This document shows, in pieces, positions 1 to 10,352 of a stretch of 64,000 nt of DNA. The stretch comes from Croceicoccus sediminis (GTDB taxonomy: Bacteria; Pseudomonadota; Alphaproteobacteria; Sphingomonadales; Sphingomonadaceae), in NCBI RefSeq assembly GCF_007570835.1, contig NZ_SUNC01000001.1, positions 1,648,581 to 1,712,580 on the forward strand. Direction: 5' to 3'. The number at the start of each line of letters is the position of its first letter. The first letter of the stretch is position 1. A program made the translations under genes and the position numbers. The notes beneath the pieces were generated by a model. That model did not search any database, was not told where the DNA came from, and worked only from the letters and a program-made list of their open reading frames with translations.

Positions 1-484
1 AATCCGTTTCTGGGACAGCGCGCGCAACGACCATTCGGGCGGCATCCTGTCACGCTCCACCGTGCCGGGCGGCGACATCGTGGAAGCGCAAGTGCCCGAA
101 GCCCGCGAGCTTGCCGCCAAGGTCGCGCAGGCGCTGGACTATGTCGGTGTCCTCACGCTCGAATTCTTCGCCACCGCCGATGGCCCCGTGTTCAACGAAA
201 TGGCACCGCGCGTGCACAATTCGGGGCACTGGACGATCGAGGGGGCGACCACCAGCCAGTTCGAAAACCACGTCCGCGCCATCTGCGGATTGCCGCTGGG
301 CGATTGCGGATTGCGCGTTCCGGGCGCGGTCATGGACAATCTTGTCGGCACCACTGCACAAGAATGCCTTCCCGTGCTTGACGATCCGAGCGCACACCTG
401 CACCTCTACGGGAAGGGAGAGGCGCGCGAGGGGCGCAAGATGGGTCATGTGACCCGCCTGATCCTGCATGAGGAAACCGAATGA
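1..484 (+). CDS. purK: N5-carboxyaminoimidazole ribonucleotide synthase, C-terminal part (5' end outside window)
   Basis: This is the C-terminal ~160 residues of PurK, the ATP-grasp enzyme that uses ATP and bicarbonate to carboxylate AIR in purine synthesis. The reading frame is open from base 2. The ATP-grasp signature with an acidic metal ligand (LTLEFF, then FNEMAPRVHNSGHWTIEG) is typical of PurK rather than of PurD or PurT. The stop codon overlaps the folA start as ATGA, so the two are probably co-translated. The N-terminal substrate-binding domain cannot be seen. Confidence 0.93.
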   Translation, partial: IRFWDSARNDHSGGILSRSTVPGGDIVEAQVPEARELAAKVAQALDYVGVLTLEFFATADGPVFNEMAPRVHNSGHWTIEGATTSQFENHVRAICGLPLGDCGLRVPGAVMDNLVGTTAQECLPVLDDPSAHLHLYGKGEAREGRKMGHVTRLILHEETE

Positions 485-1002
485 AGGGGCCGGAACTGTT
501 CATCGTCGTCGCGCGGGCTGCCAATGGCACCATCGGCGCCGACAATCGCCTGCCCTGGCACATTCCGGCCGACCTTGCCCATTTCAAGCGCCTGACCATG
601 GGTGCCCCGATGATCATGGGGCGCAAGACGTTCGAATCGCTGCCGGGCACGTTGCCGGGCCGCCGCCACATCGTGCTGACCCGCAATCCCGAATGGATGC
701 CGCCCAAAAGCGACGAGGATGATGACGAGGACGAGGACATCGAAGTCGCAGTCAGCCTTGACGATGCGATGCACCGTGCCAACGGCGCGCGGATCGCGGT
801 GATCGGCGGGGCAGCCGTCTTTGCAGAAGCCCTGCCCCGCGCCCGCCGGATCGAGCTGACCGAGATTCACCGTGACTATGACGGCGATGTCGCCATGCCC
901 GCAATCGATCCTGCCGAGTGGGAGGAGATCGCGCGCGAGGATCATCCCGAGAGCGGCAAGCACCCGGCTTTCAGCTTCGTCACCCTGCGACGCAAGGGTT
1001 GA
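481..1002 (+). CDS. folA: dihydrofolate reductase with an acidic insertion
   Basis: FolA reduces dihydrofolate to tetrahydrofolate with NADPH in the cytoplasm. The 173-residue protein shows the substrate-site stretch LPWHIPADLAHFK with the catalytic Asp at residue 31, the NADPH-binding GRKTFESL segment near 47-54, and the second cofactor glycine motif IGGAAVF near 107. The ATG overlaps the purK stop. An almost purely acidic run of Asp and Glu at residues 78-86 sits where shorter DHFRs have a plain loop between strands; it is in frame and does not break the fold motifs. Other features are ordinary for a chromosomal trimethoprim-target DHFR. Confidence 0.95.
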   Translation: MKGPELFIVVARAANGTIGADNRLPWHIPADLAHFKRLTMGAPMIMGRKTFESLPGTLPGRRHIVLTRNPEWMPPKSDEDDDEDEDIEVAVSLDDAMHRANGARIAVIGGAAVFAEALPRARRIELTEIHRDYDGDVAMPAIDPAEWEEIAREDHPESGKHPAFSFVTLRRKG

Positions 1003-1038
1003 GGATCGGATTACCCGGGGCCTAAGGCCAAGCCAACG

Positions 1039-1965
1039 ATGATTCGCCTCACCTCTCTCGATCCCGTGCCCGATGCCTTGCGCGGCGCCGTCATGGCGCT
1101 GGGCAATTTCGATGGCATCCACCGCGGACACCAGTCCGTGATCGGCAAGGCGGTCGAACTGGGCCGGGCGCAGGGCCGCCCCGTCATCGTCGCCACGTTC
1201 GATCCGCACCCGGTGCGCTTTTTCAAACCCGATGCCCAGCCGTTCCGCCTGACTTCGCTCGACCAGCGCGAGGCCCGCTTCGCCGAACTGGGCGCAGATG
1301 CGATGATGGTCTTCGAATTCGGCGCAAGGCTTGCTGGCACAACCGCGCAGGAATTCGTGGCCGACCTTCTGGCGCGCGACATGGGCGTGAGCGCGGTCGT
1401 GACCGGCACCGACTTCACTTTCGGCAAGGGCAAGCAGGGCGATGTCGCCATGCTCGGCACGCTGGGCCGCGAAGTCGGGATCGAGGCGATCGGCGTCGCC
1501 CCGATCGAGGAAAACGGCGATGTCGTGTCCTCCAGCCGCATCCGCGACGCGCTGTGGTCGGGCGACCCGCAGACGGCGGCGCGCCTGCTGACCCGCCCTT
1601 TCGCGATTCGCGGCAAGGTCCAGCACGGCGACAAGGTGGGCCGCACGATCGGCTATCCCACCGCCAATATCGATCTCGGCAGCTATATTCGCCCGAAGTA
1701 CGGCATCTACGCCGTGACCGGCCTGCTGCCCGACGGGCGTTTGCTGAAAGGTGCGGCCAACCTTGGCATTCGCCCCACGTTCGACCCGCCCAAGGAACTG
1801 CTGGAGCCCTATTTCTTCGATTTTTCCGAAGATCTCTACGATCAGGAAATCGAGGTCGCGTTCCATCACTTCATCCGGCCCGAGGCAAAGTTCGACAGCC
1901 TCGACGCGCTTGTCGCGCAGATGGAAAAAGACTGTGACGAGGCGCGCAGGCTTTTAGACGCTTAA
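1039..1965 (+). CDS. ribF: bifunctional riboflavin kinase / FAD synthetase
   Basis: RibF phosphorylates riboflavin to FMN and adenylylates FMN to FAD. The 308-residue length is normal for the family. The N-terminal nucleotidyltransferase half has GNFDGIHRGH (around residues 22-31) and a later SSSRIRDAL segment. The C-terminal kinase half carries GRTIGYPTAN, the flavin/ATP-binding PTAN motif, and NLGIRPTF. It lies 36 bp after folA and 43 bp before ileS on the same strand. A ribF-ileS-lspA order is common in proteobacteria. Confidence 0.96.
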   Translation: MIRLTSLDPVPDALRGAVMALGNFDGIHRGHQSVIGKAVELGRAQGRPVIVATFDPHPVRFFKPDAQPFRLTSLDQREARFAELGADAMMVFEFGARLAGTTAQEFVADLLARDMGVSAVVTGTDFTFGKGKQGDVAMLGTLGREVGIEAIGVAPIEENGDVVSSSRIRDALWSGDPQTAARLLTRPFAIRGKVQHGDKVGRTIGYPTANIDLGSYIRPKYGIYAVTGLLPDGRLLKGAANLGIRPTFDPPKELLEPYFFDFSEDLYDQEIEVAFHHFIRPEAKFDSLDALVAQMEKDCDEARRLLDA

Positions 1966-2008
1966 GGGCGCTTTATCCGCGCGCCGCTTTGTTCTAGGTG
2001 CGCCGGTC

Positions 2009-4885
2009 ATGACCGAAAAGCACAGCGCCAAAGACAGAGATTTCAAAGACACGGTTTTCCTGCCGAAGACCGACTTTCCCATGAAGGCCGGGCTTCCTGC
2101 GAAGGAACCGGGCATTCTGGCGCGCTGGCAGGACATGAACCTCTATGAAAAGCTGCGCGAGGCGCGCGCAGATCGTGAAAAGTTCATCCTGCACGACGGC
2201 CCCCCGTACGCGAACGGCGACATGCATATCGGCCACGCGCTGAACCACGTGCTGAAGGACATGGTTGTCCGCACGCAGAGCCTGCTTGGCAAGAACGCGC
2301 CCTACGTTCCGGGCTGGGACTGTCACGGCCTTCCGATCGAGTGGAAGGTGGAGGAGCAGTATCGCAAGAAAAAGAAGAACAAGGACGAGGTTCCGGCAAA
2401 GGAATTCCGCGCCGAATGCCGCGCCTATGCGCAGCATTGGGTGGACGTTCAGCGCGAACAGCTGAAGCGGCTTGGCATCAACGGCGACTGGGACCATCCG
2501 TACCTGACGATGCAGTTCGAGAGCGAGGCGACGATCGTTGCCGAACTGCTGAAGTTTGCCGAATCCGGCCAACTCTATCGCGGCGCGAAGCCAGTGATGT
2601 GGTCGCCGGTCGAAAAGACCGCGCTGGCGGAAGCCGAGGTCGAATACGAGGACATCACCTCGACCCAGATCGACGTGGCGTTCGAGATCACCGACGCCCC
2701 TGCCGAGGATCTCGTCGGAGCCTATGCGGTCATCTGGACGACTACCCCATGGACGATCCCGGTGAACCAGGCGCTCGCCTATGGGCCGGACGTCGATTAT
2801 GTCCTGCTCACCATCGGCGATCTGCCCGAAGATGCCCCCGACACGGCATTGACGCTGGTATGGCGCGCGCTGGCGCAAGATGGCACCCGCATTCTTGCTG
2901 CCGAGCAGCTCGTAGCTCCGTTTGCACAGCGCCTCGGCAAGATGCTGGGCGCCACGCCGACGTTTGATGTCGTTCGCTCGCTCAAAGGCTCCGACCTCGC
3001 CGGCACCGTCGCCCGCCATCCGATGCACGAACTCGGCGGGTTCTACGCCGCGCCGCGTCCGCTGTTGCCCGGCGATTTCGTCACAACCGAGTCCGGCACC
3101 GGTCTCGTCCACATGGCGCCCGATCATGGCGAGGACGACTTCGACCTCTGCAAGGCGCACGGCATCGAACCCAAGTTCGTGGTCGAGGGCGATGGACGCT
3201 ACCGCGAGGACTGGCTCTGGCTGCCGCGCACCGATGAACGGTCGATGTCGGTCATCCATCCCAAGTTCAACGCGCCTGATGGCCCGGTCTGTTCGGACTT
3301 GCGTGAAGTCGGCGCTCTCCTCAGCGCGTCCACCGACTATCAACACTCTTATCCACATAGCTGGCGGTCGAAGGCCAAGGTCATCTTCCGCTGCACGCCG
3401 CAGTGGTTCGTGCCGATGGACCAGAAAGAGGGTGACGAGCGCACGTTGCGTGAAAAGGCGCTCTCCGCGCTCGACGAAACCCGCTTCGTCCCCGCCAAGG
3501 GCCGCAACCGCATCGGTTCGATGGTCGAAGGCCGTCCCGACTGGGTCCTCTCGCGCCAGCGTGCGTGGGGCGTGCCGATCACGCTCTTTGTCGACCGCAA
3601 GACCGGCCAGTACCTTGTCGATCCGGCGGTCAATGCCCGGATCGTCGAATCCATCCGCACGCACGGCGTCGACGGGTGGGACGAGGAGCATGCCGCCGCG
3701 ATCCTCGGCCCCGACTATAATCTCGACGATTACGAGCGGGTCACCGACATCCTCGACGTCTGGTTCGATTCGGGTTCGACGCACGCCTTCGTGCTCGAAT
3801 CGGGTCGCTGGCCAGACCTCACGTGGCCAGCCGATCTCTATCTGGAAGGCAGCGACCAGCATCGCGGCTGGTTCCAGTCTTCGCTGCTCGAAAGCTGCGG
3901 CACGCGCGGCCGCGCGCCTTACAAGGCAGTGCTGACCCATGGCTTCACCATGGACGCCAAGGGCATGAAGATGTCGAAGTCGCTGGGCAACACGATCAGC
4001 CCGCTCGACACGATGCGCGACTATGGCGCGGACATCATCCGCCTGTGGGCGCTCTCGGTCGACTATACCGAGGATCACCGCATCGGGCCGGAAATCCTGA
4101 AGGGCGTTGCCGACAACTATCGCAAGCTGCGCAACACGTTCCGCTATCTGCTCGGCGCGCTGGACGGTTTCACTGAGGCGGAGCGTCTGCCGGTTGCCGA
4201 AATGCCGGAGCTGGAACGCTACGTTCTCTCGCTGCTGGGCGATCTGGATGCGAAGCTGAAGGCTTGTGTCGACGATTTCGACTTCAACACATACACCCGC
4301 GCGCTGTCGGATTTCTGCAACGAGGACTTGTCCGCGTTCTTCTTCGACATCCGCAAGGACAACCTCTACTGCGACGCGCCCACCGACACGGGCCGCCGCG
4401 CATATCGCACCGTGCTCGACACGCTGTTCCACGCGCTGGTCCGCTATGCCGCGCCGGTTCTGGTCTTCACCAGCGAAGAGGTATGGGGCACGCGTTATCC
4501 CGATGAAGGTAGCGTCCACCTCCTCGAATGGCCCGAAGTTCCCGCTGCCGATGCAAACAACGCACGCTGGGACGCGCTGCGCGATCTGCGCGAGAAAGTG
4601 ACCGAGGCGATCGAGCCCTATCGCCGCGAAAAGACCATCCGATCGAGCCTCCAGGCCGAAGTCGAAGTGCCCGCAAGTGCGGTGCCCGAAGGCTTCAGCG
4701 ATGAGGATCTGGCCAACCTGTTCATCACCGCGACAGTCACGCGCGGGCAAGGCGACGCCGTGATCGTGAAGCCTACCGACATGGCCAAGTGCGGCCGCTG
4801 CTGGCGCCATCTTCCCGAAGTGGCCGAAGACGGCGACGCCTGTCACCGCTGCGAAGCCGTGCTCGAAGGAATGGAAGCGGCCTGA
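2009..4885 (+). CDS. ileS: isoleucyl-tRNA synthetase
   Basis: A class I aminoacyl-tRNA synthetase of 958 residues, which charges tRNA-Ile and edits misactivated valine. The HIGH motif is at residues 73-76 and KMSKS at 654-658, and the editing domain lies between them (TTTPWTIPVNQALAYG region). The C-terminus has the zinc ribbon typical of bacterial IleS: one CGRC pair and one CHRC pair in the last 30 residues. The stop codon overlaps the lspA start as TGATG, which suggests translational coupling of ileS and lspA. Confidence 0.98.
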   Translation: MTEKHSAKDRDFKDTVFLPKTDFPMKAGLPAKEPGILARWQDMNLYEKLREARADREKFILHDGPPYANGDMHIGHALNHVLKDMVVRTQSLLGKNAPYVPGWDCHGLPIEWKVEEQYRKKKKNKDEVPAKEFRAECRAYAQHWVDVQREQLKRLGINGDWDHPYLTMQFESEATIVAELLKFAESGQLYRGAKPVMWSPVEKTALAEAEVEYEDITSTQIDVAFEITDAPAEDLVGAYAVIWTTTPWTIPVNQALAYGPDVDYVLLTIGDLPEDAPDTALTLVWRALAQDGTRILAAEQLVAPFAQRLGKMLGATPTFDVVRSLKGSDLAGTVARHPMHELGGFYAAPRPLLPGDFVTTESGTGLVHMAPDHGEDDFDLCKAHGIEPKFVVEGDGRYREDWLWLPRTDERSMSVIHPKFNAPDGPVCSDLREVGALLSASTDYQHSYPHSWRSKAKVIFRCTPQWFVPMDQKEGDERTLREKALSALDETRFVPAKGRNRIGSMVEGRPDWVLSRQRAWGVPITLFVDRKTGQYLVDPAVNARIVESIRTHGVDGWDEEHAAAILGPDYNLDDYERVTDILDVWFDSGSTHAFVLESGRWPDLTWPADLYLEGSDQHRGWFQSSLLESCGTRGRAPYKAVLTHGFTMDAKGMKMSKSLGNTISPLDTMRDYGADIIRLWALSVDYTEDHRIGPEILKGVADNYRKLRNTFRYLLGALDGFTEAERLPVAEMPELERYVLSLLGDLDAKLKACVDDFDFNTYTRALSDFCNEDLSAFFFDIRKDNLYCDAPTDTGRRAYRTVLDTLFHALVRYAAPVLVFTSEEVWGTRYPDEGSVHLLEWPEVPAADANNARWDALRDLREKVTEAIEPYRREKTIRSSLQAEVEVPASAVPEGFSDEDLANLFITATVTRGQGDAVIVKPTDMAKCGRCWRHLPEVAEDGDACHRCEAVLEGMEAA

Positions 4886-5421
4886 TGGGCATCGTCACGC
4901 CCAAACGGGTGCAGGGCCTGATCATCGCGGCTGCCGTGGTGATCGTGGACCAGTTCGTGAAATGGTTCGTGCTGTCGATCCTAAAACTGCGCGAGGTCGG
5001 CGTTGTCGACCTGCTGCCGTTCTTCGACCTGCGCTATGCCGAAAACCGCGGTATTTCGTACGGATTGCTGACCGCGGACAGCCTTGAGGGGCGCATCGGC
5101 CTGTTCCTGCTCACCGGGATCATCGCGCTGGGCGTGCTGATCTGGATGTTCCGCGAAAACAAGATGGGCGATATCGTCGCGCTGGCACTGGTGCTGGGCG
5201 GCGCGCTGGGCAATATCATCGACAGGGTGCGGTTCACGTACGTCGTGGACTACGCCGACTTTCACCTTGGAACATGGCGGCCCTTCGCCGTGTTCAACGT
5301 CGCCGACGCGGCAATATCGGCAGGCGTCGTCTTGCTGCTTGCCCGTTCGCTCTTCATAAGCGACAAGCCTTCCGACGAAGGCAAAGACTATCAGGCCGGT
5401 GCGGCCACGGAGAACAAATGA
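4885..5421 (+). CDS. lspA: prolipoprotein signal peptidase II
   Basis: LspA cleaves the signal peptide of diacylglyceryl-modified prolipoproteins in the inner membrane. The start at 4885 (MGIVTPKRV) is chosen because it overlaps the ileS stop; the open frame continues upstream, but that part only shadows the ileS zinc ribbon. The 178-residue product has four hydrophobic segments. The catalytic Asp pair is visible in GNIIDR...VVDYADF and FNVADAAIS. Its product would process the lipoprotein encoded immediately downstream. Confidence 0.96.
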   Translation: MGIVTPKRVQGLIIAAAVVIVDQFVKWFVLSILKLREVGVVDLLPFFDLRYAENRGISYGLLTADSLEGRIGLFLLTGIIALGVLIWMFRENKMGDIVALALVLGGALGNIIDRVRFTYVVDYADFHLGTWRPFAVFNVADAAISAGVVLLLARSLFISDKPSDEGKDYQAGAATENK

Positions 5422-5831
5422 TGCGTCTGAAATCCGCCATGCTCGTACTGGCTTCCTCGGCGATGCTGGCCGGGTGCACCAGCGGGCTCAACATCTTTGG
5501 CCGCGACCGTCCCGATGAAATGGCCGTGTCGCGTCAGGCTCCGCTCGCCGTCCCGCCGGACTTCGCGCTGACCCCGCCGGAACCGGGCGCCCCGCGTCCG
5601 CAGGAACCCACCGCCAGCCAGCAGGCACTGGAAGCCCTTTTCGGCGGCCCTGCTGCCCGCAGCGGCGTCGAAACCAGCGCGGTGATGAAGGCCGGCAGCG
5701 CCGATGCGGGCATCCGCTCCGCCGTCGGCGATCCCGACACGCACACCGTCGACAAAGGTGTCGTCACCCGCGACATCGTGGCCGCGCCCGAAGGCGATGG
5801 CCGCAACGCGCAGGCCGTGATCCCCGGCTGA
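5418..5831 (+). CDS. bamF: BamF-type (DUF3035) outer-membrane lipoprotein
   Basis: A 137-residue lipoprotein. A short signal peptide ends in the lipobox LAGC, so the mature protein starts at a Cys near residue 20. After it comes RDRPDEMAV, then APLAVPP, DFAL and PPEPG. This RPDEF-V-PL-PP-F-LP-PG pattern is the one described for BamF, an alphaproteobacterial subunit of the beta-barrel assembly machine (DUF3035). Two adjacent ATG codons (5418 and 5421) are possible starts, and the first overlaps the lspA stop. The tail is Ala/Gly/Asp-rich and probably disordered. A place in the BAM complex is inferred from the motif and not shown here. Confidence 0.75.
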   Translation: MMRLKSAMLVLASSAMLAGCTSGLNIFGRDRPDEMAVSRQAPLAVPPDFALTPPEPGAPRPQEPTASQQALEALFGGPAARSGVETSAVMKAGSADAGIRSAVGDPDTHTVDKGVVTRDIVAAPEGDGRNAQAVIPG

Positions 5832-5866
5832 TCGTCGGGGTCAAAGGCCCTTAAAATTCAGGAATT

Positions 5867-7192
5867 TCAGTCGGCGTCCGGGTCAGTCTCGGGCGCCGAC
5901 TTTTCACGTATGGCCAGCAGCTTGTCGATGCGGCGACCGTCCATGTCGACGATCTCGATCCGCCAGCCCTGGTCGATGAAGTATTCGCCCTCCACCGGCA
6001 GCTTTTTCAGCACCCAGAGCACGTAACCCGCCGCCGTTGCGAAATCGCGCGGTTCGGGCATGTCGATGGCCAGCCCCTCGGCCAGCCGGTCCACCGGCAG
6101 CGCACCCGACAAAAGGAGCGAGCCGTCCTCACGCTCCACGATCAGCGGATCGTCGCCATCGTCGCTATGCGCGGCAAACTGGCCGACCAGCGCATCGAGC
6201 AGGTCGGCAGGCGTCACGATCCCTTCGAAGTGCCCGTATTCGTCGTGGACCATCGCCATCGCCACATCGCCGCCCCGCATGATGCGCAGCGCGTCGAGCG
6301 CGTCGATCTGGTCGGGGATGATCTCGGCCTTCTTCATCAGGCGCGTCACGCTGGGCTTGCGCCCCTTCATCAGCGCGGCAAGCAGTTCGCGGACCTTGAC
6401 CACGCCGATGATATTCTCGACCGAACCGTGGCCCACCGGCAGCAGCGAATGGGGCGAGGACGCGATGGCCTTGCGCATGTCCGCCTCGCTCGCGCGGCGT
6501 TCGATCCAGTCGATCTCGGTGCGCGGGGTCATCAATTCGCGCACGGGACGTTCGGCCAGTTTCAGCACTTCGGCCATGATCGTGCGTTCGGCTTCCTCGA
6601 TCGCGCCGGACCGGGTCGCCTCGGTCATGATCAGCTTCAGCTCTTCGGCGGTCATGCCTGCATCGCCGGTCTTGCGCATGCCGATCAGGCGCAACAGCAG
6701 GCTCGTGCTCTTGTCTAGCAACCAGACCAGCGGGGCGGCCATGCGCGACAACATCTTCATCGGCGGGGCGGCAAAAACCGCGATTTTCTCACGCGAGCGG
6801 AGGGCGATCTGCTTTGGCGCCAGTTCACCCACGACGAGCGAGACATAAGTGGTCAGGACGATCACCAGCGCAAAACCCGCGGTCTGCGCAGTGTCTGGGT
6901 CAAGCCCGAGCAGGGCGAGCCGTTCGCCCACCGGCTTGCCAAGGCTTGCGCCCGAATAGGCGCCCGCGATGATCCCGATAAGCGTGATGCCGATCTGCAC
7001 GGTGGACAGGAACTTGCCGCTGTCTGCGACGAGTTCGAGCGCGATCTTCGCGCGCTTCGATCCGTCTTCGGCCATGTGCCGCAGGCGCGCCGTGCGCGAG
7101 GAAACTATCGCGAGTTCGGAAAGCGAGAACAATCCATTGAGCAGGATCAGGCCAACGATGATGAGGACGTCGGTCCACGGAAAGGGTGACAA
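5867..7192 (-). CDS. CNNM / CBS-pair / CorC_HlyC membrane protein
   Basis: A 441-residue inner-membrane protein of the family often annotated as hemolysin-related or magnesium/cobalt efflux (CorC, YtfL, PaeA). The N-terminal CNNM domain has about four hydrophobic segments (residues 5-25, 65-85, 100-125 and 130-160). Two CBS motifs follow around residues 215-335 (MTPRTEIDWI and DEYGHFEGIVTPADLLDALVG), then the C-terminal CorC_HlyC domain. Family members have been linked to Mg or polyamine export, but the substrate cannot be read from sequence. It converges on the bamF-like gene with a 35-bp gap. Confidence 0.85.
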   Translation of the reverse strand: MSPFPWTDVLIIVGLILLNGLFSLSELAIVSSRTARLRHMAEDGSKRAKIALELVADSGKFLSTVQIGITLIGIIAGAYSGASLGKPVGERLALLGLDPDTAQTAGFALVIVLTTYVSLVVGELAPKQIALRSREKIAVFAAPPMKMLSRMAAPLVWLLDKSTSLLLRLIGMRKTGDAGMTAEELKLIMTEATRSGAIEEAERTIMAEVLKLAERPVRELMTPRTEIDWIERRASEADMRKAIASSPHSLLPVGHGSVENIIGVVKVRELLAALMKGRKPSVTRLMKKAEIIPDQIDALDALRIMRGGDVAMAMVHDEYGHFEGIVTPADLLDALVGQFAAHSDDGDDPLIVEREDGSLLLSGALPVDRLAEGLAIDMPEPRDFATAAGYVLWVLKKLPVEGEYFIDQGWRIEIVDMDGRRIDKLLAIREKSAPETDPDAD

Positions 7193-7336
7193 GCTTAAAA
7201 GCCTCGCCCAGGAATATTTTTCATAGCCCAGCCAGATAGCGGCATAGGACCGCTTCTAGCAAGAGAGCGCGCAAGGCCTGAAGCATGTCGCCAGCCCGTC
7301 GCGCGAAAACAATTCGCCGTCTTCGTCTCGTCACAT

Positions 7337-7362
7337 GGAACAACGATGCCATGTTGCGCGTT
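7337..7362 (+). promoter_or_regulatory. candidate EcfG (general stress sigma factor) promoter
   Basis: GGAAC at 7337-7341 and CGTT at 7359-7362 are separated by exactly 17 bases. GGAAC-N16/17-CGTT is the consensus for EcfG-type sigma factors in alphaproteobacteria. The site is 73 bp upstream of the start of the OmpA-like lipoprotein gene and points toward it. A cognate ecfG gene lies at 17846-18496. Confidence 0.7.
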
Positions 7363-7434
7363 TGGAAATTCGAACGCCGGGCATGGCGTGATTGCCTCTG
7401 CCCGGTCAAAGAACAACTTCGGAGGAAAAACCTC

Positions 7435-8124
7435 ATGGCACGTCGCCGTTATCTTACTGCTGCAATCGCAACCGTCTCGCTGCTGGGCGTGTCCGCCTGC
7501 GTCACCGACCCGAACACGGGTGAAAAGAAGGTGTCGCGCACCGTCCTCGGTTCTGCCGGCGGCGCGGCCGCAGGTTACCTGCTGGGCGGCATCATCGGCG
7601 GCAAGACCGCCCGTATCGTCGGCGCAGGCGTCGGCGGTGTTGCCGGCGGTGTCGTCGGTTACAAGATGGACCAGCAGATCAAGGAACTGAAGGAACAGAC
7701 CGCCGGTTCGGGCATCGATGTCACCGACGAAGGCGACTACATCAAGGTCAACCTTCCCGACGGCGTGACTTTCGCCACCGACAGTTCGACGATCTCGCCC
7801 TCGTTCAAGGCGGTTCTCGACGATATCGCCGCGTCGCTGATCCAGTATCCGGACAGCCTCGTCGACGTTTACGGTTTCACCGACAACACCGGCTCGGAAG
7901 CGTACAATCTTCAACTTTCGGAACGCCGCGCCAAGGCGGTTGCCGATTACCTGATCTATCAGGGCGTTCCGGCGGCCCGCCTCGCCACCAAGGGCTTCGG
8001 TGAAGATCCGAACTACTTCGTAGCTAGCAACGACACGGCCGAAGGCCGCGCGATGAACCGCCGCGTCGAGATCAAGATCGTTCCGATCAGCCAGGAAGAC
8101 GTCCAGGCCGCACAGGGGAACTAA
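7435..8124 (+). CDS. OmpA-family outer-membrane lipoprotein with glycine zipper (YiaD-like)
   Basis: A 229-residue protein. It starts at the ATG after a clear GGAGG; the frame open further upstream lacks a ribosome binding site and covers the promoter. The signal peptide ends LLGVSAC, a lipobox with Cys near residue 22. Residues ~36-80 form a glycine-rich zipper (GSAGGAAAGYLLGGIIGG, then GVGGVAGGVVGY). The C-terminal OmpA/Pal-like peptidoglycan-binding domain has VYGFTDNTGS and NLQLSERRAKAVADYL. It probably tethers the outer membrane to the cell wall. The upstream GGAAC-N17-CGTT site suggests stress induction. Confidence 0.9.
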   Translation: MARRRYLTAAIATVSLLGVSACVTDPNTGEKKVSRTVLGSAGGAAAGYLLGGIIGGKTARIVGAGVGGVAGGVVGYKMDQQIKELKEQTAGSGIDVTDEGDYIKVNLPDGVTFATDSSTISPSFKAVLDDIAASLIQYPDSLVDVYGFTDNTGSEAYNLQLSERRAKAVADYLIYQGVPAARLATKGFGEDPNYFVASNDTAEGRAMNRRVEIKIVPISQEDVQAAQGN

Positions 8125-8182
8125 GCCCCTCCTGCGATCGGGCTCTTCGTCCAGATTTTCGGCGACGGCCGGAAAGCACGGG

Positions 8183-8962
8183 TCAGGCGGACAACCGCCT
8201 GGCCCGTTCGCTTATCCGCTCGACAGCCGCTTCGTGGATCGCCGGCGCGCTGACCAGCAGGCCGAAGGCACGCGGATCGCGCTTGTTGTAGGCCAGCGCC
8301 CTGCCGAACGCGTCGGTCACCGCCGCCCCCGCCTCGCGCGCGATCAGGCCCGCGGCACCGATATCCCATTCATACCCCCAGCGCAGCGTTGCCAGCAGGT
8401 CCGCTTCATCGGCGGCGACCATTGCGATGCGCAGCGCGATCGAATTGGGCTTGTCCACGCAAGTCAGGTCGCTGTCTTCCTTGGGCAGAGCATCGGCCGG
8501 GGTCCGCGCGCCGGACAGCTGGGTCCGCCGACTCGATACGAGCCGCTTTCCGTTGCGGTAAGAACCCTGCCCTGCCTGCGCCGTCCAATATTCGTGCCGT
8601 GCCGGTGCGTTGAGCCCCGCGATCAGCGGCCGATTGGCACTGACCAGCGCGACCGAAATCGACCATCCCGTACGCCCGCGCAGAAAGTCCCGCGTCCCGT
8701 CGATCGGATCGACTAGCCAGATCAGCCCACCCTCCAGCCTGTCGGGCGCGTCGACGGTCTCTTCCGAAAGCCAGCCCGCAGACGGCAGAAGGTCTGTCAG
8801 CGCGTCCTTCAGATAGCTGTTCACGGCAAGGTCGGCGGCGCAGACCGGGCTGTTGTCGTCCTTCTGCCAGGTCTTGGGTTCATGACCCATGCCGGGCCAC
8901 TGGGCGAGAGCGATTCGCCCAGCCTCGGCCATGATCGAGTCGAATCTTGCGCGGTTCAGCAT
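8183..8962 (-). CDS. inositol monophosphatase-family phosphatase (CysQ/IMPase-like)
   Basis: A 259-residue Mg/Li-sensitive phosphatase of the IMPase superfamily. [12 protein letters not shown] is the metal-binding signature, GWLSEET supplies the earlier Glu ligands, and [17 protein letters not shown] is the second superfamily signature near the C-terminus. Inositol-1-phosphatase, histidinol-phosphatase and 3'(2'),5'-bisphosphate nucleotidase (CysQ) all share these motifs, so the substrate is left open; the spacing looks most CysQ-like. ATG at 8962 is preferred to an in-frame TTG at 8983. It is convergent with the OmpA-like gene and divergent from sucC. Confidence 0.82.
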   Translation of the reverse strand: MLNRARFDSIMAEAGRIALAQWPGMGHEPKTWQKDDNSPVCAADLAVNSYLKDALTDLLPSAGWLSEETVDAPDRLEGGLIWLVDPIDGTRDFLRGRTGWSISVALVSANRPLIAGLNAPARHEYWTAQAGQGSYRNGKRLVSSRRTQLSGARTPADALPKEDSDLTCVDKPNSIALRIAMVAADEADLLATLRWGYEWDIGAAGLIAREAGAAVTDAFGRALAYNKRDPRAFGLLVSAPAIHEAAVERISERARRLSA

Positions 8963-8979
8963 GATTACGGTCCGCTGTT

Positions 8980-8992
8980 GCAAATGATTTGC
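8980..8992. promoter_or_regulatory. short palindrome in the IMPase-sucC divergent region
   Basis: GCAAAT-G-ATTTGC is a perfect 6-1-6 inverted repeat just upstream of the IMPase-like start and ~150 bp before sucC. It could be an operator, but the binding protein cannot be named from the sequence. Confidence 0.35.
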
Positions 8993-9139
8993 AAAGTCAA
9001 AGATAAACTGGCGGAATGTTCAGTTTCCGCGCGTCAAGGTGCACATGTAGACGATAGCAGCCCTTTTCAACAGGCCCCCGCTATGCTTTACGCACGTGCG
9101 AAACGGGCGCACAGGCCCGGCAGACAACAAGGATTGGCG

Positions 9140-10339
<1,200 letters not shown>

Positions 10340-10352
10340 ACCTGATTACGGA

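Noticed and set aside
445..1869. Long minus-strand ORFs opposite folA-ribF and ileS (474 and 950 codons)
   Set aside because: They are antisense shadows in GC-rich coding DNA; motifs of DHFR, RibF and IleS are on the plus strand.
8179..8206. Perfect CGGG-CAGGCGG hairpin at the end of the IMPase-like gene
   Set aside because: The arms pair well, but no T-run follows on either strand and it spans the stop codon, so it is not called a terminator.
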